From contig CAYOSH010000004.1 of NCBI GenBank assembly GCA_964406575.1, forward strand, positions 1 to 64,000: 64,000 bases of DNA, written 5' to 3'. The notes beneath the pieces are model-generated. The model searched no databases. It saw only the letters and a program-made list of their open reading frames with translations, and was not told where the DNA came from. A program made the position numbers and the translations under genes. Positions 1 through 9,189 of the stretch are shown piece by piece (within the stretch, counting starts at the first letter, position 1; each line of letters opens with the position of its first letter). This DNA is from WTAW01 sp964406575 (GTDB lineage Bacteria; Acidobacteriota; Aminicenantia; Aminicenantales; Aminicenantaceae).

Positions 1-1
1 G

Positions 2-73
2 AGCGGGCAACGGGATTCGAACCCGCGACTCCCAGCTTGGGAAGCTGGCACTCTACCGCTGAGTTATGCCCGC
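2..73 (-). tRNA. tRNA-Gly (anticodon CCC)
   Basis: The reverse strand folds as a full cloverleaf: a 7-bp acceptor stem (GCGGGCA pairs with TGCCCGC), a D-arm with GCGGTAGAGT, an anticodon stem CCAGC/GCTGG around loop TTCCCAA, and a T-arm with the invariant TTCGAAT loop closed by GGG/CCC. The loop centre CCC reads glycine codon GGG. The discriminator base is T and CCA is not encoded. No neighbouring gene is obviously co-transcribed. Confidence 0.95.
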
Positions 74-369
74 TCTCTCGTCCTTCTCATGTATGACAGG
101 TGATTATGATATATTTTCTGCATGTTTTTTTCAACATCTCAACTCCTTCTCTTTAAATACCATCATCCTTCTCATTAAAAACCATCAATCTCAGAGAATC
201 TCATTCTGACTACGCTTTATATCGTTACAAAAAACGATTCAAAATGGGAAACTCAAGAGGAATTTCTGGTAATGTTCTATGGCTTGACGCGCACAGCGCT
301 TCTCAGGCTTTTCCGATCTCATATGCTTCAAAGTTCTCCCGCTCGAACTTAGCCCTCTCTACAAGTTTT
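74..369. other. Intergenic stretch, nothing recognised
   Basis: About 300 bases lie between the tRNA and the end of the first protein kinase gene. The stretch is moderately AT-rich near the tRNA. I see no convincing reading frame, hairpin with a T-run, or promoter pair in it. Confidence 0.4.
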
Positions 370-3108
370 TCAAAGCGAGGCCGCCGAATCACGGAAAAGG
401 GAGCGGCCCGTTGTGGATAAGTAAAAACCGTAGGCGCCGATCGCGGTCACAATGCCCAGGGCGAAGAGGGAGTTCCCCCAGTACCAGGATCCAGGATTAG
501 CGGTGAGCGGAAAGTCGGTGAGCACATACGAGGCGTAAAAAAAGGCAACGGCTGCCAGCAGACCCAATCGTGTGACAAGCACAAGCAACGCGATCATCAA
601 GGCCACCACCCCAAGCCATCGCGCAACGGATGTGAAATCGGACATGATAAAGAAGAGCGCACCCTGGAAAATGAATAGAGGGGCCCATAACCACCACTTC
701 CGTAAAAGGATACGCAGGAGAACAAGGGTAAGCAGGTAAACCAGGCTTACACCGAGGGCGCTGAGGCAAAAAAAGCTCACTGCCAGCAGATGCCGGCCTC
801 CCGACAGTGTGCTGGGGAGCGTCCTCCAGAAGGGTTGGACCGGGCCAAGCCGATCCGGGGCCAGCACGGTGAGGCACTCCAGGACGGGCCAAAACCAGAT
901 GCCGACGGCGGCGCCCACGAGGAGGTCGCGACCAACCGAAGGATCGCGGAATCGCCCTGTCATAAGCCGATTCCAACTGATGAGTAGTTTGGGCCAAAAC
1001 CGCCTTATGTATGGCTCGAAAGCCAAATAGACGAGTCCGAAATACACAGCATAAAACATTGCAGAACTCAATCCTGAGAACACAAGCGCAAGTTCACCGG
1101 CAAAATACGGAACATGACTGGCCTCGAAGATCCACGCAAGCAGGAGGAATGAGAAGATAAAGAGTGCCAACCGGAATGCCCCTTTGCGGTCGCTTCTCCC
1201 AAGACGCAGACTCCGGCGTGCGATTAACGCAGCGGCAATGAGTACTACCAATATGGAAGTCCATTCCACGGCACGGCTTACCTCGATCCTCATCGGTTGC
1301 CGGTCGCTCGGAGGTATGCCCAGCCGTACTGTTTGTATTAAAGGAGCCTCTTCAAGAATTTTGAAATAAACAGGCTTGCCGTGATAGGAGGCGCCTTGCA
1401 CGCGAACTTGTTTCTCCCCTTTTGGAGGAATCCCCTCCCAGTAGAGACGGCGGTCGGCTAGGGCCGAAAACGATTCTATGGCATCTTCGTCTGTTCGTTC
1501 CGTAAACTGGTCCAAGTTGAGACCTGCATACCCAAAGAGTCGCTCCCACTCAGCTTCTTCTGGCTCGCTTGCGTGTTCGCTGCTGTCATGAGGCACAACG
1601 CGGAACTCGATCAAATCTCCGTTTCCTGTGAGGCGGATGCCCACCATGCCCGGAAGAGTTTGCGGGGGATCGTCTTCAGAAACCATCCACGAGTAACGTG
1701 CCACGGGGAGCAGGTAGTCCTGACTCTGTCGGTACCAGAAGTATATTCCCGGCTGTTCGTTAAGCTTGACACTTTCCCTACGGCTCGGCGCCTTTTCCTC
1801 TATCCGCAGCGACCACAAGTAATCCTCTGCGTATTCGAAGCCGTAAGCCCGGTCCTTGGGCAGCATGTCGAAACCGAGATCGTCAATAATGTCGCGCGCC
1901 ACCTTCTCGAGCGCATCCGGTTTCTCAGAGAGCCCTGCCCTTCCCAGTACCGTGGTTTTATCTGCGAGGAAGGCTGCCACGATGAGCCCTACCAGCAATA
2001 CGGCAAGCCAACCGATTGCGATCCGTGGACGTAAACGACCCGATTCGCCTGCTGCGGCGACCATCTCGGGTGAAGGCGTTTCCCCGGCCGCCAGCGCAGC
2101 GGCCAGAGGATCTCCGCCAGGAAGCTCAGCCGCTATCGCAAGGACCGATCGCGGGCGGTCCTGAGGCTCATTCGCCAGACACCGCTGTATCACTCTCTCG
2201 ATTTCAGGATCCATGTCCGATACGAAAGTCGATGGTGCCGCCGGCGACGAACGAACGCGCATTTTCAGCAGTTCATCTTTGCTGTCTGCATCATAGAGCG
2301 GTTTGCCTGTGAAAACCTCGTACACGATCAGACCAAGGGAATAGATGTCGCTTTGTTCGGTCACCCGGCCGCCGGACAGTTGTTCGGGGGACATGTAGGC
2401 CAGCGTGCCGACTCCCGCTTCGGGATCCTTCTGTTCTGCGGCCATCCGGGCGAGGCCGAAATCGGTGATTCTGACTCGGCCGCGGCCATCGATCATCACG
2501 TTCGAGGGCTTCAGGTCATGATGGAGCACGCCCCGGTCGTGGGCAGCGGCCAAACCTGCACAGAGCTGCCGGGCGATTTCGAGGCCCTTGTCCTGTGGCA
2601 GGCGGCCAATACGGCGGATCAGAGTGGCCAGGTCTTCGCCATCGACATACTCCATGGACAAAAAATGCTGTCCGTCCACCTCTCCGATGTCGTACACCCG
2701 GCACACGTTGGGGTGAGAAACTTGCCGGGCCAGACGGACCTCATTGTGGAAGTACTCCAGCCGTTTCGGGTCTTTTGAGAACTTCGGGGGCAGGAACTTC
2801 AGAGCGACAGCCTGACCCAGCTTGAGGTCATCGGCCCGATAGACCTCACCCATCCCTCCTTTGCCCAGCAGACCTATGATTCGGTAGCGACCTGCCAGCA
2901 TGAAGCCAGGTAAAAAACGGCCGTGCATTATGGAATCCCAGGACGAAGTCCCAGAATCGGAGGACACGGGGATTAACTTTTCTTTGGATCCTTCCATCGT
3001 TTTGGTGAACAATGCCTCTTCATGCAAAGGAAACTTATATCCACATTTTCCGCAGAAAATGGTTGCGTCGGGATTTTCAGACTGACATTTGGGACAACGA
3101 ATTCCCAT
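370..3108 (-). CDS. Zinc-ribbon Ser/Thr protein kinase with polytopic membrane C-terminus
   Basis: A 912-residue protein. Residues 1-30 form a zinc ribbon with C5, C8, C19 and C22. A Hanks-type kinase domain follows at about 74-335: glycine loop around G82-G87, ATP-anchoring K104 in VALK, catalytic loop at 196-203, DFG at 216-218 and SPE at 240-242. The catalytic loop reads HHD rather than HRD, so this is a non-RD kinase; D198 is kept. A membrane segment near 363-384 is followed by a large domain of about 200 residues, probably extracytoplasmic, and then about eight hydrophobic segments to the C-terminus. This suggests an envelope-anchored signalling kinase whose sensor is the C-terminal part. 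The ATG follows a weak AGGGA-like site. The gene is monocistronic as far as can be seen. The substrate is unknown. Confidence 0.9.
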   Translation of the reverse strand: MGIRCPKCQSENPDATIFCGKCGYKFPLHEEALFTKTMEGSKEKLIPVSSDSGTSSWDSIMHGRFLPGFMLAGRYRIIGLLGKGGMGEVYRADDLKLGQAVALKFLPPKFSKDPKRLEYFHNEVRLARQVSHPNVCRVYDIGEVDGQHFLSMEYVDGEDLATLIRRIGRLPQDKGLEIARQLCAGLAAAHDRGVLHHDLKPSNVMIDGRGRVRITDFGLARMAAEQKDPEAGVGTLAYMSPEQLSGGRVTEQSDIYSLGLIVYEVFTGKPLYDADSKDELLKMRVRSSPAAPSTFVSDMDPEIERVIQRCLANEPQDRPRSVLAIAAELPGGDPLAAALAAGETPSPEMVAAAGESGRLRPRIAIGWLAVLLVGLIVAAFLADKTTVLGRAGLSEKPDALEKVARDIIDDLGFDMLPKDRAYGFEYAEDYLWSLRIEEKAPSRRESVKLNEQPGIYFWYRQSQDYLLPVARYSWMVSEDDPPQTLPGMVGIRLTGNGDLIEFRVVPHDSSEHASEPEEAEWERLFGYAGLNLDQFTERTDEDAIESFSALADRRLYWEGIPPKGEKQVRVQGASYHGKPVYFKILEEAPLIQTVRLGIPPSDRQPMRIEVSRAVEWTSILVVLIAAALIARRSLRLGRSDRKGAFRLALFIFSFLLLAWIFEASHVPYFAGELALVFSGLSSAMFYAVYFGLVYLAFEPYIRRFWPKLLISWNRLMTGRFRDPSVGRDLLVGAAVGIWFWPVLECLTVLAPDRLGPVQPFWRTLPSTLSGGRHLLAVSFFCLSALGVSLVYLLTLVLLRILLRKWWLWAPLFIFQGALFFIMSDFTSVARWLGVVALMIALLVLVTRLGLLAAVAFFYASYVLTDFPLTANPGSWYWGNSLFALGIVTAIGAYGFYLSTTGRSLFRDSAASL

Positions 3109-3393
3109 TTTTTCCCTTATATAGAATAAAAGGCTAGCTCACGCTTGAAACGCACTTTTTCCCTATCTACTCTTTTTGTAACTATTATCATAGCAGGGAA
3201 TATGATGTCAATTGAACGAGAATTTGGCTTCTCCTCCTTTGTCAAAGATTATCATCCGCAAAGTTGTTTCCAAATTGTGCCCAATCATAGTCACAAATAA
3301 GGAGAAATAACAAATTCTGTTGGGAAACACTGGGGAATAACCAGGTCTAAAGTTAAACTGTAATACGGAACCTAATAAAGGCAGAGAATGGGC

Positions 3394-3888
3394 TCAAGAG
3401 ACACCCAAAGGCGCTGACCAGGTGGAACTGAAGGTAAATTCAGGCATTCGAAAGGTATCATATTCACTGGTTGAGATGGGTGACGCTGCCGCTATTCCTC
3501 TCTCATGCATTTTTTCTGATAACTTTGAACTTATGTTATAAATGAGGGCGCCTCCATTATTGCGGGCTAAAGAATAGAGTTTGGAAGGCATATTCTGGAC
3601 TCTGTTGGAACGCCGAACCTCTGTCGCAAACGGGAGCACCCATACAATCACGCTCACAGGGGTGAGATCTTTACTTTCCGGAGAGATGCGTTTGAGGAAC
3701 GCCCGCGGCTGGAGATGGCGGGGACTGACGACTTTTTGGAATTCCTCGAATAACGGATCATCCCCATCTGCAACGCCGACAAGCGGAGTATCGAAAATAC
3801 GCTGTCCTCCAAAATCTATCAACCGGTTTTCAGGAGCATCAAGAACCAAATGTGTGATTGTATTTGTAATCCAAGCGAAATCTTCCAT
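3394..3888 (-). pseudogene. Truncated N-terminal fragment resembling the QueG-like iron-sulfur family
   Basis: A 164-residue frame whose composition and motifs resemble the N-terminal half of epoxyqueuosine-reductase-like ferredoxin proteins: a DPLFEEF stretch, a region ending in IVWVLPF, and a final segment around FSSTWS. In that family the last motif normally continues with ERHVAY, a Gly-rich segment and two 4Fe-4S clusters. Here it runs into a stop within seven codons and no cluster cysteines are present. I could not find the rest in another frame downstream. It is probably a decayed gene. A short intact hypothetical gene is the alternative. The family assignment comes from recognising the pattern, not from alignment. 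Confidence 0.45.
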
Positions 3889-3908
3889 TTTGAGGGCTTA
3901 GATTTTTT

Positions 3909-4442
3909 TTAAAAGCAATTATATTTTTCTAACGCAATTAAAAACCAAGGTGCATATGCATCGGGATTTTCTTGAATGTCTTCTTTCAACTCGGGAATGT
4001 CGAGGAATTTGAATTTAGAAATCTCCGATTTGTTAGGAAATATTTTCTCGTTTTTAACATTCCTCGCTATAAAAACATCACAAATTTCGTTCTCGGAGCC
4101 AATATCTCTGTATTCAACGTGATAGTGAAACTTGAATAGATAGTCAATCTGATCACAAGAGACTCCAATTTCATGAAAAATCCTCTGTTTAATTGTTGCC
4201 AGCTGGTCTTTTTCCGAGTGGTAATGACTGGCAACCGTGCCATCCCAATAATCGGGCCACAGACTCTTTTGTTTGCTCCTTTTTGCCAGCATGAGTTCAA
4301 TTTTTTCATTAAAGACCATGACCAAAAAAGCGCTGTGCAATATTCCCTGCCCTCGGTGGCATTTCTCTTTTTCCTCTATTCCCTGATACCTGCCCTTTTT
4401 GTCGACTACAGTGATATATTCAGTTTTTTGGCTTGAATCCAT
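3909..4442 (-). CDS. Nudix protein of the isopentenyl-diphosphate isomerase-like family
   Basis: Starting at the ATG at 4442 gives 177 residues. An upstream extension to 4616 would run into the next gene's coding end, and its composition is unlike the domain. The sequence has the type-1 IDI layout: CHRGQGILHSAF near residue 28 with the metal-site histidines, WPDYW, a degenerate Nudix box ending HEIGVS, and ENEICDVF near 117. In true IDI the WPGVW motif is followed by SVCGH with the catalytic Cys (C67 in E. coli). Here the aligned residues are TVASH, so the catalytic Cys is Ala. Isomerase activity is therefore doubtful and a diphosphate hydrolase is possible. No other isoprenoid genes are adjacent. 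Confidence 0.75.
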   Translation of the reverse strand: MDSSQKTEYITVVDKKGRYQGIEEKEKCHRGQGILHSAFLVMVFNEKIELMLAKRSKQKSLWPDYWDGTVASHYHSEKDQLATIKQRIFHEIGVSCDQIDYLFKFHYHVEYRDIGSENEICDVFIARNVKNEKIFPNKSEISKFKFLDIPELKEDIQENPDAYAPWFLIALEKYNCF

Positions 4443-4554
4443 TCTACTTGAGATATTTATCCTCAGGTTTATGCTGTTGCTTCTATCATAAAATGTTGAG
4501 GAAGTCAAAAAAGCAGCGTGCCGAAATTGTGCGCCCTTGTGGACATCAATTCTG

Positions 4555-5361
4555 TTATTCTTTCTCCTCTGGCAACTCGCGTATCCAGATATTGCGGTAG
4601 CGGACAAGATTGCCATGATCCTGGAGTTGAAGGGGTAATTTATCCGGGTGGGCTTGGTAGGGAGGACGCTTTTTATGTTCAGTCGGTCCTGTTAATTCCA
4701 CATCATCCTGGACGAGAATCCCATTGTGAAAAACCGTGATGCTGGCCGGTCTGGTCAGACCGGCGTCGACACCAAAGCGGGGACGATGAAAGATGATGTC
4801 GAATGTTTGCCATTCGCCCGGCGGCCGACAGGCGTTGACAAGAGGAGGATACTGACCGTAGATAGCGGCTGTCATGCCATCCGGGTAGGTTTGGTTTTGA
4901 TAGCAATCCAGCACCTGAACTTCGTATAATGTCATCAGGAATACACCGCTGTTTCCGCACTCTTGACCTTCGCCCTTTACTTCCGCCGGAGCTGACCACT
5001 CGACGTGGAGCTGGCAATCGCCGAATTTTTGTTTGGTACGGATATCTCCGGCTTTTTTGACGACCTCCATATAGCCCATTTCGACTTTCCAGCGGGCTGG
5101 TTGGCCTAATGTATCTTCCCATCGGGAAAGATCCTTCCCATCAAAAAGCACAACGGCATCTAATGGAGCGGGGACAGGAAGACCAGCAGGACCCGGGGTA
5201 ACCACAGATGGTTGAGGCCTGTTGGGGTCATGGATGTTCCATTTATGGACTTGGTCCCTGGCTTGTGATTTTTTATCCATAGCTCTTTCTCCCTGAGAAT
5301 TGGACGTATAAACCAGGATCATAAGTCCAAGCGCAACAAGTATAAGATTACTCCTGTTCAT
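4555..5361 (-). CDS. DUF1080 / 3-keto-disaccharide hydrolase domain protein, exported
   Basis: A 268-residue protein with an N-terminal signal peptide (hydrophobic residues 5-20, then a Ser/Gln-rich exit) and one DUF1080 beta-sandwich domain. The domain is marked by LFDGKDLSRWE near residue 72, the GNSGVFL segment and the closing VRYRNIWIRE strand. Some members of this concanavalin-like family hydrolyse 3-keto-glycosides; many are uncharacterised. It is probably periplasmic or surface exposed. It lies about 110 bases upstream of the Nudix gene on the same strand. No sugar operon surrounds it, so the substrate cannot be inferred. Confidence 0.85.
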   Translation of the reverse strand: MNRSNLILVALGLMILVYTSNSQGERAMDKKSQARDQVHKWNIHDPNRPQPSVVTPGPAGLPVPAPLDAVVLFDGKDLSRWEDTLGQPARWKVEMGYMEVVKKAGDIRTKQKFGDCQLHVEWSAPAEVKGEGQECGNSGVFLMTLYEVQVLDCYQNQTYPDGMTAAIYGQYPPLVNACRPPGEWQTFDIIFHRPRFGVDAGLTRPASITVFHNGILVQDDVELTGPTEHKKRPPYQAHPDKLPLQLQDHGNLVRYRNIWIRELPEEKE

Positions 5362-5397
5362 TATGGCCTCTAAAATGACAAACTTCGGGTTAAACTT

Positions 5398-5604
5398 TCA
5401 AGTATTGTGACCAAACTCGTCGATATCCAAGCTGTAATCTTTCCCGTCTGTTATGATATGCCCCCTCTTGTGGTCAAAGGAATAGTGAACAAGGCTCAAG
5501 TCAATATCACGCGGCATGACATTGATCACTAATCTGTTGCCGAAACAGAATATTCTCTCACGCATTTCTGGTTTTTTCATGAATTGATTCAAACTGTGGC
5601 TCAT
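5398..5604 (-). CDS. Small hypothetical protein
   Basis: A 68-residue frame. The sequence has ordinary protein-like composition, with Asp/His-rich strands such as PRDIDLSLVHYSFDH, and no low-complexity run. No ribosome-binding site stands before the ATG, so it may be the tail of a decayed larger gene rather than an intact one. I do not recognise the family. It sits in an otherwise empty gap of about 345 bases between the DUF1080 and acyltransferase genes. Confidence 0.3.
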   Translation of the reverse strand: MSHSLNQFMKKPEMRERIFCFGNRLVINVMPRDIDLSLVHYSFDHKRGHIITDGKDYSLDIDEFGHNT

Positions 5605-5663
5605 GAACCAGACATAGCCTTTCGCTCTCAGCGCTTGGCAATTAAGATATCACATCGAGAGAA

Positions 5664-5683
5664 GCCGGGTCAATTTGCCCGGC
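5664..5683 (-). terminator. GC-rich hairpin after the acyltransferase gene
   Basis: Perfect 6-bp inverted repeat GCCGGG/CCCGGC with an 8-base loop, about 24 bases past the stop codon of the acyltransferase gene read on the minus strand. The sequence after the stem has only a mixed pyrimidine tract, so the hairpin is clear but termination is uncertain. Confidence 0.4.
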
Positions 5684-5706
5684 GGCTCTGGACCTATCAA
5701 CAAGAG

Positions 5707-7119
5707 CTACGCATTCAAAAAATGGGCAATGGAATTGGCGTAATATTGGAGGATTTTCACCTCTTCGGGATTCGTGCGGTAAAGGTCGTTTTCCTCAAGA
5801 ACAATGTGTCTTAAAATCAAGGTGCGAAGCCCTACCTCGATGGCGTAATCGCGGTCGCTGCGAGGAATATAGACAATAGCTCCGCGACCCTCCAGATCAT
5901 CAATCAAGCTCTGAACACGGGATTTGAGTTCCAGTTCTGAAAAACTCCTGTTTGTATCTTCTAAAAAGACAGAGGCTATCAGGGGAACCGGGACCACTGG
6001 GACAATCCTGCCCACAGCAGCCAGCAGATCTTGAGCCAACATTCCAACCTTCTGGATCCGTTCTTCTTTGTTGAGTCTTATAAAATCGAGGCTGTGTTCT
6101 TTAGTATACATCCTCATGGAAATGGGCAGCCCAAAATTGACCACAGCATAACCGTATCGATACCACCCCCTTCGTAATCTCAACCTGATTGTCTTGAGGA
6201 CATAGAGTGATGCCGTTTTGATTACGTCTGCCCTCTTTTTTTTCTTCGCTTCTGGGTCAATGGCTAGCAGCGATGACCGGTCCTCAAGAACCCGATCATA
6301 ATTTATTCCTACAGGAATAAAAACAAGATCGCGCCCCTTTTCCGGGTCGAATGCACGCAACATATAATCCAGGATGCCGATTTTGGGTCGACCCAATCGT
6401 CCATCCTTGCTGAGTTTGCCCTCTGGGAAAACAGCTTGTACGACACCCCCTTCAGTGGCCATCTGGACGTATCGTTCAAGAACACGGCGGTAGAGAGGAT
6501 TTCCCGAACCGCGCCTTACGAAAAAACCGCCTAATGCGCGGAGGAGCCGCTCAAGAGGCCACACCCTCGCCCACTCTCCCACAGCGAAACTCAGGGCCAC
6601 TCGGCTTATCGTGAGGTAGCCTAGTAGGATATAATCAATGTTGCTGCGGTGGTTGATGATAAAAACCACACTCGATTTTGGATCGACTCTGGAAAAGCCT
6701 TTTTCATCCACAAAGCCCACTCTAACGCGGTAGAGCATCTGAGAGACAGTACGGCTCACCCAGCTCCCGAAGCGGAAGTAGATCAGCGCATTGAAGGATG
6801 GCACGATCTCGTTCGCATACTTCCGAATCTTCTTCAATGTGTCTCCCCGGCAGATCCCTAACTCTTTTGAGTATTCATCAACAGCCTCTTGCACTCTTGA
6901 GTCATACACCAGCCGATTGATAATCTCACGGCGTCTGGTGAGCTTAAAATCCGGCAGGCCAAGATCAAGGCGCTCGCTGATTTTTGAGAGGACTTTTTTA
7001 GTACGGCGGCGGAAAAACCAGCGGAAGGCGGGAAGTATCAGGATGTCGAGGAGAGACCAAACAGCAAGAGCTCCGCCCATAATCACCAGCCAAAGAGGAA
7101 GGCCGATGGATTGGGTCAT
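5707..7119 (-). CDS. Glycerol-3-phosphate O-acyltransferase-like protein (PlsB/PlsC superfamily)
   Basis: A 470-residue protein with all four acyltransferase motifs: NHRSNID with catalytic H157 and D162, GGFFVRRGSG at 187-196, FPEGK at 221-225 and IPVGIN near 248-253. The motif wording is PlsB-like rather than PlsC-like, although the protein is much shorter than the roughly 800-residue E. coli PlsB. A hydrophobic N-terminus (residues 7-30) suggests a membrane anchor. The expected role is acylation of glycerol-3-phosphate, or of a related alcohol, in membrane lipid synthesis. The start ATG overlaps the stop of the upstream lipase gene as ATGA, so the two are translationally coupled. An AGAAGAG site precedes it. 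Confidence 0.85.
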   Translation of the reverse strand: MTQSIGLPLWLVIMGGALAVWSLLDILILPAFRWFFRRRTKKVLSKISERLDLGLPDFKLTRRREIINRLVYDSRVQEAVDEYSKELGICRGDTLKKIRKYANEIVPSFNALIYFRFGSWVSRTVSQMLYRVRVGFVDEKGFSRVDPKSSVVFIINHRSNIDYILLGYLTISRVALSFAVGEWARVWPLERLLRALGGFFVRRGSGNPLYRRVLERYVQMATEGGVVQAVFPEGKLSKDGRLGRPKIGILDYMLRAFDPEKGRDLVFIPVGINYDRVLEDRSSLLAIDPEAKKKKRADVIKTASLYVLKTIRLRLRRGWYRYGYAVVNFGLPISMRMYTKEHSLDFIRLNKEERIQKVGMLAQDLLAAVGRIVPVVPVPLIASVFLEDTNRSFSELELKSRVQSLIDDLEGRGAIVYIPRSDRDYAIEVGLRTLILRHIVLEENDLYRTNPEEVKILQYYANSIAHFLNA

Positions 7120-7871
7120 TGCTCTTCTCTGTTGAAAACCCCATGCTCGAGGAAATAAATGACCTGAGCGATGGTATCATCATTTTTCATGATGAATGTA
7201 TGAGTTTGCGGCAAGATGATGAAATCTTTCATGCCCTCGATCTTCATGCTTTCGACCGTGACAACTCCATCATCTGGACCAGGAAGTAAGGCCGAGTATA
7301 AAGGATTAAAACTTCTATTCCCCGCAATAACACCCAGCTCGAAATCCACTGGGCCTAAACTCTGCACAAGACTGCCTTTTTCCATGTTCAACTCTGCGGC
7401 AGCAGGGCCATAGATCCTCTCGAGGACAGACTGATCCTTCAGTAATTCAACGAGCTCGCTTCCCCGATTGGGAGGACTGATCATGACGACACGGCCGAGA
7501 TTTTTGAGCTTTTGGTGCTTCAGGTAATAACGAACGATGATCCCCCCCATGGAATGGGTGACAAAATGTATCTGGGATGGGGATTTTTTGACAAAAGGCT
7601 TGAGAATATCGTGTAGAGTCACCGAAGCCAGGTATTCGATGGTATGATCCGTAGAAGGATAATCCACGTTGACCACATTGTAACCTTGGCTCGATAGCGT
7701 TTTCTCCATCTTTTCCATAGATCCGCTCGATTGTCTAAGTCCATGAAGTAAAACAACGGCGGCCTTGACTTTTGAAGTTGGAAGTGGGCTGATTTCTTTT
7801 TCACAATACGGAAAGACGAGACAAAAGAATATGAGAATGGCACAGCCGATTATCGATGGGATTTTTTGCAT
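7116..7871 (-). CDS. Alpha/beta-hydrolase, lipase-like
   Basis: A 251-residue alpha/beta-hydrolase: VVLLHGL oxyanion-hole strand near 39-45, nucleophile elbow THSMGG with S107, a likely Asp in the GPDDGVV segment and a His in LPQTHTF near the C-terminus. The N-terminus is hydrophobic (residues 6-22) and ends near C23. A lipobox is weak there, so a signal peptide or anchor is more certain than lipidation. It belongs to the triacylglycerol lipase/PGAP1-like group. It is translationally coupled to the acyltransferase gene downstream, which suggests lipid remodelling or fatty-acid salvage. The substrate is unproven. Confidence 0.8.
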   Translation of the reverse strand: MQKIPSIIGCAILIFFCLVFPYCEKEISPLPTSKVKAAVVLLHGLRQSSGSMEKMEKTLSSQGYNVVNVDYPSTDHTIEYLASVTLHDILKPFVKKSPSQIHFVTHSMGGIIVRYYLKHQKLKNLGRVVMISPPNRGSELVELLKDQSVLERIYGPAAAELNMEKGSLVQSLGPVDFELGVIAGNRSFNPLYSALLPGPDDGVVTVESMKIEGMKDFIILPQTHTFIMKNDDTIAQVIYFLEHGVFNREEQ

Positions 7872-7996
7872 GGAGTTTGAATCCTGTCCTAATGCTTATA
7901 TCACTGCCAAAATGCGAGGTCAAGAGTGAAAAGCGTGAAGGGATTTTCCAGAAAGCAGGACTGATTGACACTCATAAAGACTGCTTTATATTTATC

Positions 7997-9079
7997 CTAA
8001 CGGCGGCGCCTTTCCCTGTAAAAAAAGAGATTCCCCTCATAAAGCTGGTATCCCCCTTCATTAATCACCGACATCTTTGGTTTTTCATCGCTTCTCATAT
8101 CGGCACAGCCGTATTCGCCCTTTTTATTGATCGCCCGGAAGGTTTCTCCAGGGAGAAAATCAGAATTGATGGATTTATATTTGGCAGCGATCATGTGTAC
8201 GGCATCATCACAGGCCTGTTGAGGTGTTCTTCCTTCCTTCATCCGCGTGACTATGTAGTAGGAGGCACAAGATTTAATCACATCCTCGCCTCTTCCTGTG
8301 GCCCCAGCTGCGCCGACTTCATTGTCGACATAAAGCCCTGCCCCAATGATGGGAGAATCGCCCACACGGCCAGGGATTTTAAAGGCCAGGCCACTTGTGG
8401 TTGTCACACCTGCGATATCGCCGTTTTTATCGACAGCGAGGACATTCGTTGTGCCCGTCGTGCGCTCAAAATCATAAACGTCTTCTGAATCACTCTCCTC
8501 TTCTCTTTTCTCTTTCAAATGTTCCGGAGGTCCCCAGTCGTCTCTATCGCTTAATCGTTCTCGCCACTCGAGCCATATTTTCCGTGCCTTTTCTGTCAGC
8601 AAATTGTCTTCTTCGAATCCCCACGCCCTGGCAAATTCAAGTGCATCCTGTCCGACCAGCATCACGTGGTCTGTGTGTTCCATAACGATGCGAGCCACAG
8701 AACAGGGCGTTTTGATATTTTCAAGGCAGGCCACAGATCCAGCGCTGTAGGTTTTTCCGTCCATGATGGAGGCATCCAGCTGGACAACGCCATCTTCGTT
8801 GGGCAAACCTCCATAACCAACGCTCAATCCCTCAGCATCCAACTCGATGATATTGGCGGCTTTTTCAACGGCATCCAGAGCGGAGCCACCAGCGGACAAT
8901 ATCCTCCAACCCACCTCCGAGGCTTTTTTCCCTGTTTCGTTGGTGTGGGCAACGATCATCGCCGGAATACCGTTCGAGGAACCCGTCTGAAAAATGGATA
9001 AGTTTTTAAGGAACAAGGATCCTGCGCCAAATCCAAAACTTTGATTGATAAAAGACCTTCTGGATATTTTCTTCGACAT
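7997..9079 (-). CDS. N4-(beta-N-acetylglucosaminyl)-L-asparaginase-like Ntn hydrolase
   Basis: The ATG at 9079 is preceded by GGAGG at 7-base spacing and is preferred over an ATG 39 bases upstream. This gives about 360 residues. The N-terminus carries a twin-arginine-type signal (SRRSFINQ followed by a hydrophobic stretch), so export is likely. The mature protein has the glycosylasparaginase pattern: GYGGLPNEDG, a cleavage region with nucleophile Thr in GTTNVLAVD (about residue 210), then FKIPGRVGDSPIIGAG and the DNEVGAAGATG motif. These enzymes self-cleave before the Thr and release Asn from glycoasparagine; bacterial relatives act on asparagine or isoaspartyl peptides. An acidic insert (EREEESDSED-like) precedes the cleavage site. 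Confidence 0.88.
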   Translation of the reverse strand: MSKKISRRSFINQSFGFGAGSLFLKNLSIFQTGSSNGIPAMIVAHTNETGKKASEVGWRILSAGGSALDAVEKAANIIELDAEGLSVGYGGLPNEDGVVQLDASIMDGKTYSAGSVACLENIKTPCSVARIVMEHTDHVMLVGQDALEFARAWGFEEDNLLTEKARKIWLEWRERLSDRDDWGPPEHLKEKREEESDSEDVYDFERTTGTTNVLAVDKNGDIAGVTTTSGLAFKIPGRVGDSPIIGAGLYVDNEVGAAGATGRGEDVIKSCASYYIVTRMKEGRTPQQACDDAVHMIAAKYKSINSDFLPGETFRAINKKGEYGCADMRSDEKPKMSVINEGGYQLYEGNLFFYRERRRR

Positions 9080-9155
9080 CACATGACCTCCTCGATCGTC
9101 GATAGCGCTAACCTTCAATACATTATTCCCTCTGTGTAAAATGTCAAGATATTTT

Positions 9156-9189
9156 CAGAATAAAAAAATGCCTGACACTTTTTATTCAG
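9156..9189. repeat. AT-rich hairpin between two genes
   Basis: Inverted repeat CAGAATAAAAA/TTTTTATTCAG, 10 of 11 pairs, loop 12 bases. It lies between the end of the amidohydrolase gene and the start of the asparaginase gene, both on the minus strand. It could be an AT-rich terminator or a chance structure. Confidence 0.35.

Noticed and set aside
4443..4616. N-terminal extension of the Nudix/IDI-like gene
   Set aside because: It overlaps the coding end of the DUF1080 gene and has non-family composition; the ATG at 4442 fits the domain start.
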